Origin: Heterobilharzia americana
Taxonomy: Eukaryota; Platyhelminthes; Trematoda; Strigeidida; Schistosomatidae
Direction of reading: 5' to 3'
Assembly: GCA_944470555.2 (NCBI GenBank)
Contig: OX104127.1
Coordinates: 115,968,741-116,032,740, forward strand
Length of the DNA: 64,000 nucleotides
Shown piece by piece: positions 10,790 to 24,796 of this stretch. A program made the translations under genes and the position numbers. Each line of letters starts with the position of its first letter. The stretch's first letter is position 1. The notes beneath the pieces were generated by a model, which was given only the letters and a program-made list of their open reading frames with translations, ran no database searches and had not been told where the DNA came from.

Positions 10790-12205
10790 AGGCAGTTTTC
10801 CTCAATTCAGTGAAGCAGATATTTTCAAATGACTGAAATCATTAAAACCTTCGCAATGCTCAGGACTAGATGGCAAGGCAAATATTCTCTTCACGAAATG
10901 TGCTGATATTCTATGTCATTCAGAGATCTAAATCAATTTGTCTAGAAACCCAGAGGAGTGCCGTAGATACTTCACTCGTTTTACACTATAATGTTATTAT
11001 CAGTCTGGACAAAAACGCTGAGTATAATAGGTCTGCCTTCTTAGACCATACTTCTGCCTTTGACTCTTTCCCTAGACCTCTGTTATTAAACAAGCTTGCA
11101 CTACTCTCTTGAGTCCTGGTTTGCAAACTGGCTAGTATCATGCTTTTCTGAGGGAGGTTAGTACACTCTATACAGAGGGAAGCGCTCTACTTCGCTGCTA
11201 GTTGAAGTAGGTGCTGTAGCTTCTCCTTTCCTTCTCTCTTTCCTTTTGCATGACTTAACAACCTCAACTAAATCTAAATTTTTTAAGTTTGCTGATGAGT
11301 TGACAATATCCATCCCGATCATCTCCTTCTTAGATTTTTCTCAGTTTAACTACTCCATAAACGAAAGTGGTCACTAGTCTTCTTTAAATGGCCTCACACT
11401 CAATCCCTCGAGAATTTTAGCTAAGAACGTGAAAAAGACCCATAGCCATTGCTTCAGTACCATGACCGTCATCTTGTAGATGGCATAGTTAAACAAAATG
11501 TACCAAGAATGGTCCATCTTGTCTTATACTTTTCTTCTGATCATTCTTGAGCCTCCTCTCATCTTACTGATTCCTAGGATAATCCTTCACTTGACCTTTT
11601 ATTCTTAGGAAGTTCAGCCTATCTGGCACAACTCAGCCTCTACTCTTTCGTTTCATTATTTCCTGTGTTTTGCCTGTTTTTATTTTTACCTCATTGTTTT
11701 CCGAACTCCAAAAAAAGACCACACTATATTGGGTGGGATTTTGAAGGCTCTTAGTACAACACAAAGAGCACCCCTGACCAGGCTGATAAATGCAGTCATG
11801 GATAGGCATCTAAACCCTTGTAGACTTCTGGCTAATAACATTTTATCTGAAGACAAGCATCCTCTGCATTCGCACTTCTCTCCATGTTTGTTGTCTGAGA
11901 AGACAAGAAGCGGATATGTTAAACTGTATGCACGCACAACCACATATAAAAATTCAACTATACCTTATTTACCTTGTGCAATGTGTGAAGAAAATCTTCA
12001 TAGCAAATATTTATCATGTCCGTGAAGTCATTAAACATTTCAACAATCCTGTTATTCTGAATTATATATTGTTAAGCAACAACATTGTTAGTGTTTTAAA
12101 AAGTTTGTACAGTAGGTAGATCGATGTAATATCACATGCTGAGAATTCTATACTGTAAGTATGATTATGGTGCGGAATAAAGCAAATATGTTATCATTAT
12201 TATTC
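10790..12205 (+). mobile_element. Degenerate CR1-type LINE fragment (reverse transcriptase to C-terminus)
   Basis: Conceptual translation in shifting frames gives an ordered series of LINE reverse-transcriptase motifs. LKSLKPSQCSGLDGKANILF at about 10830 matches the S-GPDGI region. LDHTSAFDSFPRPLLLNKL at about 11040 is motif A. VEVGAVASPFLLSFLLHDL at about 11200 is the G-QGS-LSP-LF-LF-NDL block, decayed. KFFKFADELTIS at about 11280 is the catalytic FADD, with the second Asp changed to Glu. RTTTYKNSTIPYL at about 11935 is the C-terminal block common in CR1-type elements. Schistosome SR1 and Perere elements belong to this group; the exact family is inference. Stops and frameshifts are frequent. 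The 3' end is set near 12205, after a TTATCATTATTATT-like tail. It begins about 50 bases after the old RTE copy ends. Confidence 0.75.
11729..12025 (+). pseudogene. CR1-type LINE C-terminal remnant
   Basis: An open piece of about 98 codons, with no functional start, covering the C-terminal tail of the CR1-like polyprotein (ILKALSTTQRAPLTRLI through TTTYKNSTIPYL). It is the best preserved part of the element. The frame drifts off the family pattern shortly after IPYL. It belongs to the LINE at 10790-12205 and is not an independent gene. Confidence 0.65.
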
Positions 12206-12560
12206 AGTTTCAAAAATGTTTTCTACGAAAGGAAGATGTGTAAAAAGAGAAGAAGTTTAGAGAAAATAGCTCATTTTTTCAGGACAGATGGTAATACATT
12301 TTCTAGACAGTAAAAATAAAATATGAACTCCAAATATGTACTATTAAATCGAAGCAACTAAGGTTTTGTGTTGCAGATAAATAAAGAATGTGAAGAGTTT
12401 TGCTGTCTCGGTTATACTCATTTTCATTGTCATAGCATGAAATGAAAATCTTTGACTCCTATAACAATCAAGACATGTAGCTCAGTTGAATTCCTGAGGA
12501 AGGAAGTAAATAATTCGCAGATATTGTGGCTCGTATTTTTCCATCGTCCAGGGAGTGGTT
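12206..12560. other. Unassigned spacer
   Basis: AT-rich sequence between the CR1 relic and a SINE-like head. I see no motif in it. Confidence 0.4.
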
Positions 12561-12569
12561 GTTGTGATT

Positions 12570-12740
12570 CAATGGCCTGTGGAATAACACTTTGACGTTT
12601 GAATTAATTGATTTCAGGTTCAAGTCCTGGTGTAAACAACGCCAGTGACAGGTAAGTACGTTCAGCTGACAAGTTCGAAAAAAGTGTAATCCACGTACTT
12701 GATTTGACCTCTAGCCACTAGTCATCCAAATACCAAGCTG
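12570..12740 (+). mobile_element. tRNA-derived SINE or tRNA pseudogene head
   Basis: TGATTCAATGG at about 12575 resembles an RNA polymerase III A box, and GGTTCAAGTCC at about 12623 resembles a B box, with tRNA-like spacing. There is no convincing cloverleaf or anticodon stem, so a functional tRNA gene is unlikely. The downstream end is approximate. It does not obviously match the bodies of the other SINE-like repeats in this window. Confidence 0.45.
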
Positions 12741-15700
12741 AAAATTCCAGAAATATCAAGGCATCCGTACAAACGTTCACAGACTGATAGTGACTGATCG
12801 ATTCCTCCTACACATTGATGGAGAATTAAAAGCTATCGTAACCCGAACTTTTGTGATAATGATAATATTCAATCGATTCCAGACAATAACTTTCAGTACA
12901 GTTTGGTATGCTCAGCAAATGTACTTCTTGCACAGTGTTTTCAAATTAAAAACCATGACAATTAAGTAATGTTAAAAATAACAGTATGATAAGTAGTAAT
13001 GTAGAACAAACAGTAGTTTTTAAGTTATCATCTACTTTTCATTTCTCTGCACATAGATAGGAGAGGAAATCACGTGTGAGTTTGGTGGTGGAGGTTCGTT
13101 AATCCAGTATGAAAATGAGCCGTTCCAGCTACGTGTTCCTGAAATAGCTATACGATGCACTGTTCTGTGCTCAGGGGCAAACTGCCGTCTACTACGATAT
13201 TTTTCTTGTAGTCCTATTGTCAACCAGTCTAACGACAGGTCGGAGATATTTTAAGAGTGCACGATGATCAAGATCTACTCTTACATTTATCAAAGGTCAC
13301 AGCTAATGCTTTTGATATTCAACGATGCAACAATTCTAATTTAAAGCCATGTAAAAAAGTATGCGGCACTTACAAGATGACCCTTAGTGACATAAGCACG
13401 TCACTACTTTGTTCATGTTGTACATCACAGCATACAAACTTGTGATTATGTTCAACACCACATTTAAATAGTAATAGAAGAAAAAATTGCCAATTCCCTA
13501 CCAGTCCTTCAAAACCCTTAGCCTGAAGTCAGTAAAATCATTTGATAAGCTAATCGCCACATCAAGACGTAGAGCCAAATCTAATGATTGACTCATATCT
13601 TAGTAAAATTTCAGTAACTGTTTGTTAACATTTTTATGATTAAACGTGTGGAACTCTGCATGAAAGATGTCAAGTTTCTTATTGTTTTATTTCAAGGGAC
13701 TTCACTTTTCTTAAGTACCCTAGTCATGATAAGTGGTCGTAAACACAATTGTTCTATCCCACTGAAAATTCTACTCATTGACACCGCCCTGAAAGTGAAA
13801 CGGAAGGTAATATAAAAACTGTTCTATAACGAGGTAATTTGCAAATGCAGCCAATCGACATGTGAGGCAGTCAACAAATTGAATACTAAAATGTTTAGCA
13901 TCCCACTAATCAAGTCATTCAAACTGTACCAACATAACATTGAAAAATATTCTTCTTGTTTTTTTTAATTGGTATTCATTGAAAACCAATGACCCGGTAG
14001 TGGTGGGTTGTTGTCTTTACAATAAGGCTTTCTTGCAAAACACTTAAAAGTTAGTGAACACTTAATGTTTTTTGTGATAAAATCAGCTAAAACATTTGAA
14101 GACTTGATATTAACAAAGCTTGAAATGTTTTCACAATTGATACTTCAGTTTTTAATCCTTGAACCGTTCGTTATTACTGATTGAGTGTTCTTAAAATATT
14201 ATTGTCGTCAACATGAATTCATTCGGTTAATATTTGATATGGATGTTTATCTACCGAATGTAAAGAATAGTTAGTTGAAACAAATGTTCTCTGTGAATAA
14301 ACGGAACACATCGATAAAACCTTAAAAATTACGTAGTTAGCTTCAAGGATTTTCAGAATAAAAATGAAGAATAAGCAGGTGAATATATCTGTCATTTCCA
14401 CACCTTTCTAAATTATGAAACAGTGATAAATACATTGAAAACCGAGTCTGATGCTTCTCGGTCAGTTTTCGAGGAGGTCAATCTTGAACACCATTCTCGA
14501 CGTACTAAAAAAACTCTACAAATATATATGTCTTTTGTCGATTCATGTTACTGATTAGTCAGCTTATAAGCTACCTCAATTCTTGTCACATAGTTGACAT
14601 TATTTCAATAAAATTACTTAGGTCTGTATGATAAATGAAGCATGTAAGCCCATTTTCAGATTGAAGCAATCCTAATTCTGGATGTGCAACTTCAAAATAG
14701 TTCTATAATTATTCGTTCTTCGTCAGTGGAAGGATAAAACGAAGTAGATGACACATTTGGACAGTTGGAATTGGAACACATAGACATATATTCATAAACA
14801 TAAACCTACTTCAAAATAAAATTACGTGTTAACTATGAAGCTGTGATAAAAGCTTGTTGTGACTACGAAACAAACTGAAATTTAGACTGAAGTTTAGACA
14901 AAGGTTTTCGTGAAATACTTTTCATCTTTATAAATTCTCTTAACGCTCATCATTCCATTCAGTTGGTTTTATTGAAGGGTTCGTTTAATATCTGAGAGTC
15001 ATAGCCAAGAAAATCATTATTGATAAGTAAGTATTGCCACAGAAATAACAAGAAAAGTAACACGGTAGATAGTAAGAAACACAAATAATAGTGGAATTAC
15101 GGACATCTACAATACGTATAACCACCGAAAATTTACTAATTGTTTTAAGTCTCTGTGAAGCTTCTATATAAGGAAAGTACATGAATGACCCCACAGAGTA
15201 TCTCGATCATAGTTGGAAATAAGACAGTACTTAGGGATAAATATCGTTGGATGAAGGACACCACTGGACCTACATAACTCGGACGACTGTGGTAGTAGAG
15301 GCAAATGTACAAAGTGAGTGAACTTCAGTGGTATTGCTTTTTCCAGCTTCCTAGTTCCCTTATAGAAAGATTTCGGTTTGGTGTGAATAACAATTTTACT
15401 CAACGTGACCAATTTGCGTTGTTTTCCGTCATTTTAGTACCTTTACAGGCTCTAAAACAGGTGAATAAGTAGGTAAAAAACAACCTAAATGCTTCAGCTA
15501 CTAACAGAAGAACAATTCAGATACGATAGAAAAGACGAAATATTGTTTTAGCCTTACTGAAATTTATTTAGGTGGCCATTGACTGATAAGTTAATCCTTC
15601 AAAACGCAAATAAGAAGTAATTCCTGACAAAGAAGTGGGTATTTAAAGCTGTAGATGGCCATTGGTGATTTCGTTACAAAATTCGTCGTCCGTGTCATAA

Positions 15701-16915
15701 CTGCAACCAAATACATATCCCAGCTAGTGGATATAGAATTAACTGTCTTATGTGCACTCACCCAGTGCAAGATAGATAGACGTTCAAATAAATAAAAGTA
15801 GAGTTGAACTTTTCATAGAATCTTTTCATCTCAAAGCAGGTTATTAAAAAGCTTCTGATCACTCACCATGATGTTTAGTAAAGAAGGACTTAACAATACT
15901 AAACTCTCACTTTTCGAATTATTTAATAAACAATGTACAAACAGGTTACTAATGTCTATTCGACTCAGTATAAATGCGCGACACTTCTATAATATGGTTA
16001 TGTGGTTAAAACTGGAAACAATGAGAAATGTGCGTTTTTCCGATAGTGCATCCATTTAGCATCAGGCTAAGCGTCTAACAGATGGTTTATTGTTGTTAGA
16101 CGACTTCTGAACAAAGAAATATTCAGAGTAATTCAGTAGTTGTGAAAAGCAAAAGCAGGTGAGGGTCTATGGAATGTTTAACTTTCGTAAATAGAGGCAC
16201 AGATGAATTCTACGACAAATTGTAATTCAATTCAGCCTAAAATATGTTTGTGAGTAGTAACAAAAGCGAAATCGAATGCGTTCAAAGTAGTTGTCTTTTT
16301 CCTTCAATATTTAACTTCAGTTAAAAAATTAATTATAAAGAAAAACTTTAAAGCCTAATTAGTTGCTTGACTCTCTTAACAGCTTCCCATGTCTTCTGAA
16401 TTTTGTGCAAAAGGATCACAAATTAATAAAGCGCTCTCATATGTTGTTTGGTCACTAGGGAGCAACCAATTTCACATTGTCTATTCCTGAATGCACATGG
16501 AATCCTATCGATCATTTTGTACTGTGGTGACTAAGCTGAGAAGTTTATTGTCGTAGTGTACTTCTATGAATGTTGGTTGGTTGATGTCAGTTGAAGGGGG
16601 GGGGGGCTGCGAGATAAGTTTCGTGATTGTTGGAACTAATCATTAAGGTTGTTATGTAGCGTCAAGCGATATTCAGGCAGCAGACCTTGTTGTCCAAGAT
16701 GGTTCTGCATAAGAGTTAAAATGACTGTTTCCTCCCATCTTTCTGACGGCTTAGAAAGATCTTTCTCTGATAAAAGGAATTGATGTTATCAGGATTATTA
16801 CTGAAACTGTAGTTGCGACTTTGCTGTCAGTTTATTGGCTTCTAGATGTATCTTCTTTTGTCATTCAATGAGCTATATGGATATTACAGCTGCAGAGCAG
16901 CGGCTGTCAGAAAAC

Positions 16916-16920
<5 letters not shown>
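12741..16920. other. Unassigned AT-rich DNA
   Basis: I find no recognisable gene. Short open frames occur (13032-13223, 13257-13445, 15164-15412, 15868-16059), none with a familiar motif. A run of 11 G sits at 16596-16606. Confidence 0.45.

Positions 16921-16992
<72 letters not shown>
16921..16992. repeat. (TA)36 microsatellite
   Basis: Seventy-two bases of uninterrupted TA dinucleotide. Open frames reading Tyr-Ile or Ile-Tyr through it are artefacts of the repeat. Confidence 0.98.
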
Positions 16993-16995
<3 letters not shown>

Positions 16996-19900
16996 GATTG
17001 CAAACAGTCTATTAGAACTCTGGAAGTGTTAAAAGTAATGAAAATGTCAAATAATTTAATATTAGGGCAAATACAAGAAGTATGATGCATTTTTACACCA
17101 CTCCCGTGAAAGTAACTGGATCAAGAAAGTGAAGGTAGGCTTATTAAAAAGGCGATTTAATTTTCCTTATCTATAGATTACTCTAATTAGCATATACCTG
17201 CAATTTTCGCTAGTTTCAGTACTCACATGTGCCTTCTCTTATGTAAACTTCTTATCGTTATTTTGACATCAGTTTTGTAACTTCCTTAAATAAGAAGATG
17301 TACCTGGAGTGAAGAAGGATTTCTGCCACCTGAGTTGTGTTAATTTTAAAATCCCAGGTCTGTTTATGTTACAGTTTAGATGCAGAACATTTCGTTCTTA
17401 GTGCAACGCATTTGAAATCATCCTCATTCACTTTTCGGTTTTGATCTTTAGTCTGCTCCATCTCTTTGCTGTCGAACTATACCGTTTACCAATTATCGTT
17501 TATTGTGAAATGAAAGTATATCCTTTGTACTTGGCTCACGTTTTTAGCTTTCCTGTTTCCCTTTCAGATCTTTGATCACCATTAAATTCATACTCGTCTA
17601 CGCGCCCACCTGCAACAACGTACCTACCTACAGGTTAGATGGAAGTCTATCAACAGCTGATCGTTACATTATTTATACTTTCTAATAACTGGTTGACGCA
17701 ACTGGATATCATTCAATTGTCTACATTCTGATGATATTTTTATTGAAGTGATTCTGTTTTGTCAACAGTCATTAGATTATTCCCATAAGGTCCATAACGT
17801 TAAACAGTTCTTAGCCTCTCTTTGAAAACTGTACTATTTCACTCTTCTCTGAATGGTAGAATGCTCCAAACAGTTTTCATCGGAAACGAGTATAGACCAG
17901 AATTAACTAGAAGACCATCTTCTACACCTGTCATTTTGATTTCCCTACACCAATGAACAAAGCATTCCACACAAACAAATCGTTTAACGATGCAGCATCT
18001 TGGATCTTCTACAACTGGTTTACAAGTAACATGACTTACTACACTCAGCCATAACACCTATCACAAATACCAGTTTTTCAAAACAGATGTATTTGAGAGA
18101 GTGTCATTATAAATAAATCATTTGTCAGTGCTTTTAAGTTACATGAGATTACTCATCATTGTAACAGGCCAAGTAGTTCAGGGTAGAAAAAGATTCACGA
18201 AAAGTATCTTCTAGAAATACAATTTTGGCCGTATGTAAGCATTACCATCACCTTTATTATTAACTCTGAGTTGAAAATATTGTAAGAAGCAATAAAAGAG
18301 ATGCGAGTGAACAGTTTTTCAAGGCCGTGCATTCACATTTAATCGTAGTTAGTCTAAAAATGTCAACATGGTTTATGCAACAGCATTTGGTAGTTTGTCA
18401 TTTATAATGGCGAATAACTTCAACTTTAGCGGTAACAAGTTTCCAGAAAGTTCAATCGTTGTAAACTCCAGAGAACTAAAGAATCCGTTGAAAATCTAGA
18501 TAGACGTCAGTGTTGGCTTGCTGAATCTCTGGCAGTGTGAAAACCAAGGCCAGGAGTCTGAACTTACAAGCTTGATTTTGCTTGCAATTTGTTGGTCACT
18601 TCTTCATTTTCAAAATATTCGTCTCTTGGATCCGAACTACCTAACTCATTTTATTACTATATGCACGATCTGACTCAGGTACTAGTTTCTCATTTTCCTT
18701 CTAACTGAGAATTGTTTGCTTCTTTTGTTATTCATTCCTTACTTTTGACTTCGGATCATTGTCATTAGCTGAGTTTTTTTATGAGATGCCTGAAATTCAA
18801 AAACACTATCCTACCATTTATATTTCCCCTTATTTATTTACATTTCATTCGGACTGCAATTTTGACAAGCATCTTGAACTACTATGATCTCCAAATTGTT
18901 GGTTTCACCCAAGAAGAATAACATTATCTTAATGGTATCGAATTGTACTAGTAGAACTAATTTATTACCAATCTACCTCAGCTCTTTATGTTCATTGGAT
19001 GTTAAGATTTCTAGCAAATTACTGCTTTATACTTATGATCATAAGACTGATTCACAAGCGTTTTTAGCTTTGATTTTTTCTGCATTATTTTTGATTAAAA
19101 ACTAGCTGAATACAAGTTTCAAAAGTGGATTGTTTTCTATATTCTTTTTATGTCAACATATTTTCCACAGATTAAAAGAAGCTCCTCAAAAGAAAAACTG
19201 AGCAAAACATTATCACAAAAGTTATCGTCATGTTAGTTGTTACTGACGTATGTACATACATACATGCCAAACAAGATTAGATTTACATAAACAAGTCAGT
19301 CGTGTGTAACTAGTCGACCAATTTTCGTAAACAATCATTTTATAGATGTCTGTCCCATCATTCATAAAAAAGGTAAACAATTTTTATCAAAAAAGCAAGC
19401 AAACACGCAAAAGTTATCTGATCTCTAAAACTGATTGTTACTCTATTACTGTAACACTAAGGACAAATTTACACTTCAATTTTAACCAGCATTCACCAAA
19501 AATAAACAAACACTTTAGTTTCCTGTTTTTCATGTCAGTGTTATGAAGTCAAATAAAAAATCACAACAGAAAACAATATACTTATATGGTGATTAGAAAC
19601 TTTGATGCATAAGCAGCATGTTATCAAAGATTGATTTATAGTTATTAGTACATTGAATTCTTACTATTATTCCACCTTCACTGAATATCAGATAAACTGT
19701 GTTGAGATGAAACTCAATATTGTGAACAATTTAGAATTCATTTTAGAAGTTAAAAGTTTTGAGTGACGAAAGACTGGACTGGTATCAAGAAGAGTTAAAA
19801 CTTTGATGTTTCACATCACCTGTGCAAAGTCTCCGTTCCACTCAGAGACTTGCGTACATTTAAAAATTAGTCTGAAAGTGAAAATGCATTCTTTCAAAGT

Positions 19901-22900
19901 AATTTTCCCACTTGAAATAGATATATATTTATGTTATTTATGTGTTTCAGGATGACTTATTATAGTTATTCTCCAGCTTGTACACATTACGTATACGAAA
20001 CCACCTTTCCCTCTCGTTACTCTTCCTAAAGAAATTAGGGCAATGTTTCTCAAACTTTGAAGATTGTCAGATGACTTCAATCAGCGGAATCTGTACCCGT
20101 TTTGTTGAGCCACATGAGAAGATGTAACCGTTTTTTGTTAAACTAGGCAGAAGGAGAGAAACCGACCATTTAAGTTCTAGATGACATACACCAGAATCGA
20201 TAGCAGGGGTACAGATGCAATCTTATCTTTTGATCACCATTCCTGTATTATCACATTCAACTAACTGTTTTACTTTCTCTTGTTCCTGTTTACTGACTTT
20301 CCACGATTTTTCATTAGACTGTTTTAATTTAATTTAGTTGTCTTGTCTGTTGTTTCCTCGCTGTCTTAAAACTATCTAATTCTCTTGCTGATGTGAGCAA
20401 AGGAAATCTAATAGTTCAATTAGTAGTATCAGTTCTGTACGTACAAATTAAAAAGGCTCGATACATAATCTGGATACATTAATTCGTATAGACCACTGTT
20501 GGCCGACATATGGTGCAGGTATAGCATTTGTGTTGATGATTATTTGTCACATTTATCTCGAACTGCGGTGGGAAACAAATTGGTGTGTCATATATTGTTA
20601 AAAATATGGCTTTTAGTCTGAAAAGTTTGGCTTGTGTTACTGCTTTTACAGAATGAGGAAAATCTACTCAAATGCTGTCTTGTAGACGGAGTGGGAATAC
20701 AGGTTGTAATTTTTACAAAAATGTATGGACGAAGAAGATGGAAATTTTGTGATGTGAGCAGTTTGATGGAAACATTTATTCACAAACTGATGATTTCATA
20801 GAGATGAACCTGGTAAGGTTTTGACCCAAATGACAGCAAAGGTTATTTAAGGAAAACTTGATGCAGCTAAACATTGTCTATTTTTTCCCAAGTCCACAGA
20901 TATTCTGCTTAAAATGAAGGATAAAGTGCTGATTAAGACACTCACTTTCGTATGTTGTTTCAATTGCTCCTATAGACGTGCATATTTGGAATATGACTAA
21001 GAAAATAAGACAGTTAGTCACCAAAAATCTACCTTTGAGTTTTGAGAATTCGCAAGTGAAATACATCAACGGCTTTCTTATGCTTTATTTAGTTGACGGT
21101 TAACACAGAGAAGAAACAAATTTGGTATTCATTTATCCCCTCCCATCAAATGTTTTAAGTGTAACTGAAAATCAAACTTTCATGTAGCTAGGGTGCTTTA
21201 GGAATTAGAGCCGGCCAACGTTTTAGAAGAAGTAATTTTCAGAGACTTGATAAATGATCGAGGGTTTGTTGACTTCACAATTCACTTCTGTATTTTTTAG
21301 GCTTTCTTAAACCTCAGGATTCTACTCACCTTTAACAACTGGTTACCTATTAACTTACTTTGTATTACGCAACCGAGTTCATTCACACTGAGACTCCTGG
21401 AACATTTACCCACATAGTCACACCGTTATAAACGCTTCGACATAACCTAGTAGTGAACTCTTGAACGGTAATCTCAGGCTTCATCTTTGATGGTCACTCG
21501 GTTCCTGGAAAACAGAAAAGAAGCGGCAAAAATGAAAATGGCTTATTGTCCAGTCGAATATGTACAAGCATTAAGGGTTTGTATATTTTTGTTCATGGCC
21601 CTGGAAAGTTCTACACTTTTCTAGAGAGCCATTTGACCAATCTGAGTCTGACGAGGATAATCACGTAGCTTTTCGCGAACATTCAACCTCCCGTTATTGT
21701 CTGTGAAGGCTTTCCATGGATTTCTAGGCTTCTATTTAGAATCTAGAAGACATTGTAACACTCCATAACATTTTTAATCACTCCTTATACTGGTACCTCT
21801 ATTACCGATTGCATAAATTTCGTATACGTGATTCACATCCTTCTCCTCATTGACTGACATGTCACAGTATTCTGTTCTTACGACGTACGCATTCATTAGG
21901 CTTTGTTTAGTGCATCAAAGACGGAAAAGATCTTACTGAAAGCAATATTTTTCTCTAAAGTTTCTTCACTTTTACAAGACTACTACATTTTCATTCATTC
22001 TAGTTGTAGATAGAAATGTTTTTACCTGTATGCTTGACTGTGTAAGCGATTACTCTACAACCTGAATGAATTTCTAAAAAACAATGTTAGTATTCAACTC
22101 TTTAAATAATTATATGTTGTTCGGATGAAACATTTCAAAGATACATTTTTTTGTTTCATAATTATAACCAGATACCATGACACTGAAAACCTTTTCAACA
22201 AAAGTTTTGAAGCGTAAGATCCTTACGAAAAAGCATTCAAGCAAAAGGTAGATGAAAATGTTTGACAGAAAAATAAAAGACAACTTCCTACAGACTTGCA
22301 TTATAACACTACATGGGATCTTATCATAGTTCGTTGATCATAAAATCTTCTAATAATGGAAGAAATGAAATCTTTTGTTTTGACTGGAATATATTTCGCT
22401 TCCTAAAACCATAAAGTTCTAGAAAGGAGTTACATTTCAAACGTTACGTTATGTATCCTTTATACAGCTGACACTAATGCTGAAAAATAAAATTCATAAT
22501 ATGCCAGACCTAGACAATGACAAGAAAGATGGTCGGCTTAAACTTATAACCTGATAAACGAATAACTCAACCTGGATAGTAATTTCAAAAGTGAGGAACA
22601 CCAACAGTAAACCAATGGTAATTTTACCGACTGGCTAAATGAATAATGTAACGTAAACTAGTTGTACTTCTCTGCAGTAAAACAGTGAACTTGCGATTTG
22701 ATCCTCCAAAAAAGATCCTGTATCCTAATTTCGGGCCTGTGACGCTTAATAAGTAAATTCTAAGTATCAAAAGATGAGCGAGATAATTCCTACAGTTGAA
22801 GATTCAACTTCAGAGTTGACTTCTCGATTGAATTATCAACAGATTGTAATATTAAAATCAAGACTAAATGTCATGCAGCACACTAAATGCTGAAACACAA

Positions 22901-24596
22901 GAGACACTTCAGAAGACTGGCTGTAATTACTCAGAATACGTCTATGGTTTTCACATTAACGTAGTCAACTTAGAGAAGTAAGAAAATGACTTAGTCAAGT
23001 GGAATTACATCTGTTTGAGTATAAGTTATTAATGATTACTTTTTTAAGTTAACAAGGTTTAATAACAACAAAACGTATTTGCATTGTTTGTATGTTCTTG
23101 TGGTGGCTTTAGTATTTTTATGTAATCCATTGTTTATGTGTAAATATTAGCTGTACTTGGCACTAGTAAACTCTTTCTTTCTTAATTCATTAAATAATAA
23201 TATAGTCACATCATGTAATGCACTTCTGTAATATTCGTAACCAAACTTAGAAATGAATTTTATTTCAGTGGGGCTTCCTTCTTTAAGCATCTAACAACAC
23301 AGATACATCTGAGGGATTAACTACCTACCAACCAAGTTAACTAAGCAGTCTGAGTACATAAAACATTTTCAACTAGCAAAAAGCCAAAAAAATATCTTAG
23401 GTATGTCACTATGGTGTATCCACATGGTATGAAGGTAGAAGCCAAATAAAGTATTCTTCATTTTATCACAAGAAAAGATTTTGTGCAGAAATCTCCATTA
23501 GCATAACTGTTGATTATATTTTACTTCTGGGAAATGAAAGCTTTCTGGTAACTTGAACAGTTTCTCAACTATACATGGGTAAACCCTACAGTAAAGGCAC
23601 CATAATAAATCGTTATTTCCTATGAACAAATGAACCAGATCAGTGAGAATATCAGAGCCAGATAGGCAGTAAATCTATGTATTACCCGTAATGTCAGTGA
23701 TTTCCAAAAACTCTCCGAAGCAAATATTCACACTCGAAAATGCAACATACTGTAAACACTACATTTCTAAAGTAGAAATCCGTGTTTTAAGCTATATATC
23801 AAATTCTTTTATTTGTTTCCCAAAGGACTTTCTATAAACAGATAAATTCTTGTTATTTCCATTATCTTTTTGAATGTGTTTCCTTGTTATCATAATGATA
23901 CTCACTAATGATTCCATTCTGACAATATTTTTACAGCAAAAAATAATTATATTTCGAATTTAAAAAAATTCCATTCATTATTATGCTGTTCATTAAAATC
24001 ACCTGAATATGTTGTTTGTTGTTTATAGTTCTGTTATTGTTGATTTTAGATTATATACAAAAACGTGAAATATAACAAAGCGGATTTTGGTGACAAAAAT
24101 AATAAAAAAATATATTCTTTGGAAGTATTCAATCGAAAGTTGTGCATGACAAAGAGAAATTACACATTGTGCGGCAGTCGGTGGCGTAGCAATAGCGAAA
24201 AACAAGTCTATGAATACTGTTATGCGCTGAGATTCCATTCAAAATGTTTTCGACGGACATATTCGGACAGTTGTTGATAAACTTCCGCATATCTAATAAT
24301 TGTAAAGCGCATAATCTCTAATGCCAAAGTATTTTTAATGTTATAATCAAAATTCGACCATTACCAGTAGCTCTGAACATCTCCCTCCTATCCTAATTAT
24401 ACAATAATTAATTGTTTAAAAAGTGTAACTAAGAAAATAAATCACTTCATGGCATGCAGACATTTAACAGTAACCAAAGCCAACAAAGAATAACATCACT
24501 ATATCATCAAATTTTTTTCTTTAAATTCTTGTATCCCTTTGAATGTGTCTTTTTTAAGTTACTGTATACTGTCGCACATTCCATTTTATTTGTTTT
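16993..24596. other. Unassigned DNA, 7.6 kb
   Basis: No gene or repeat could be supported by eye. The frame at 17839-18057 on the minus strand (72 codons, Cys-rich) is the most protein-like in composition, but has no known motif and no convincing splice context. The part around 21530-21800 has a less AT-rich texture and could be old repeat sequence. Confidence 0.4.
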
Positions 24597-24610
24597 ATTA
24601 GGTGTATCAA
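24597..24610 (+). repeat. Target-site duplication, left, RTE copy B
   Basis: ATTAGGTGTATCAA, repeated exactly at 27844-27857 after the tail of copy B. A perfect 14-bp duplication suggests that the insertion is fairly recent. Confidence 0.85.
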
Positions 24611-24796
24611 CCTCGCCTGGTTAACTAGTTTACTAGTTACTAGCCGGTCCTAAGCCCGGGTAAACGGGGAAGGTTGGGCATAGGGCTAGCAACCCAACCC
24701 CGTAAAACAAATCTAACCGCTAAAGAAACTTCAAAGCACAAACAAAATATAAAAAATGAAAACAAACTTATTCCCCGCTGGAATCGGAGAGGCGAA

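Noticed and set aside
12570..12640. A tRNA gene at the A/B-box pair
   Set aside because: No cloverleaf can be drawn with a plausible anticodon stem; it is more likely a SINE head or pseudogene.
16846..17090. Open frames on both strands with Tyr-Ile repeats
   Set aside because: They are translations of the (TA)36 microsatellite, and the flanking parts show no motif.
17839..18057. Cys-rich 72-codon minus-strand frame as a gene
   Set aside because: No known motif, uncertain start and no splice context; listed only as unassigned.
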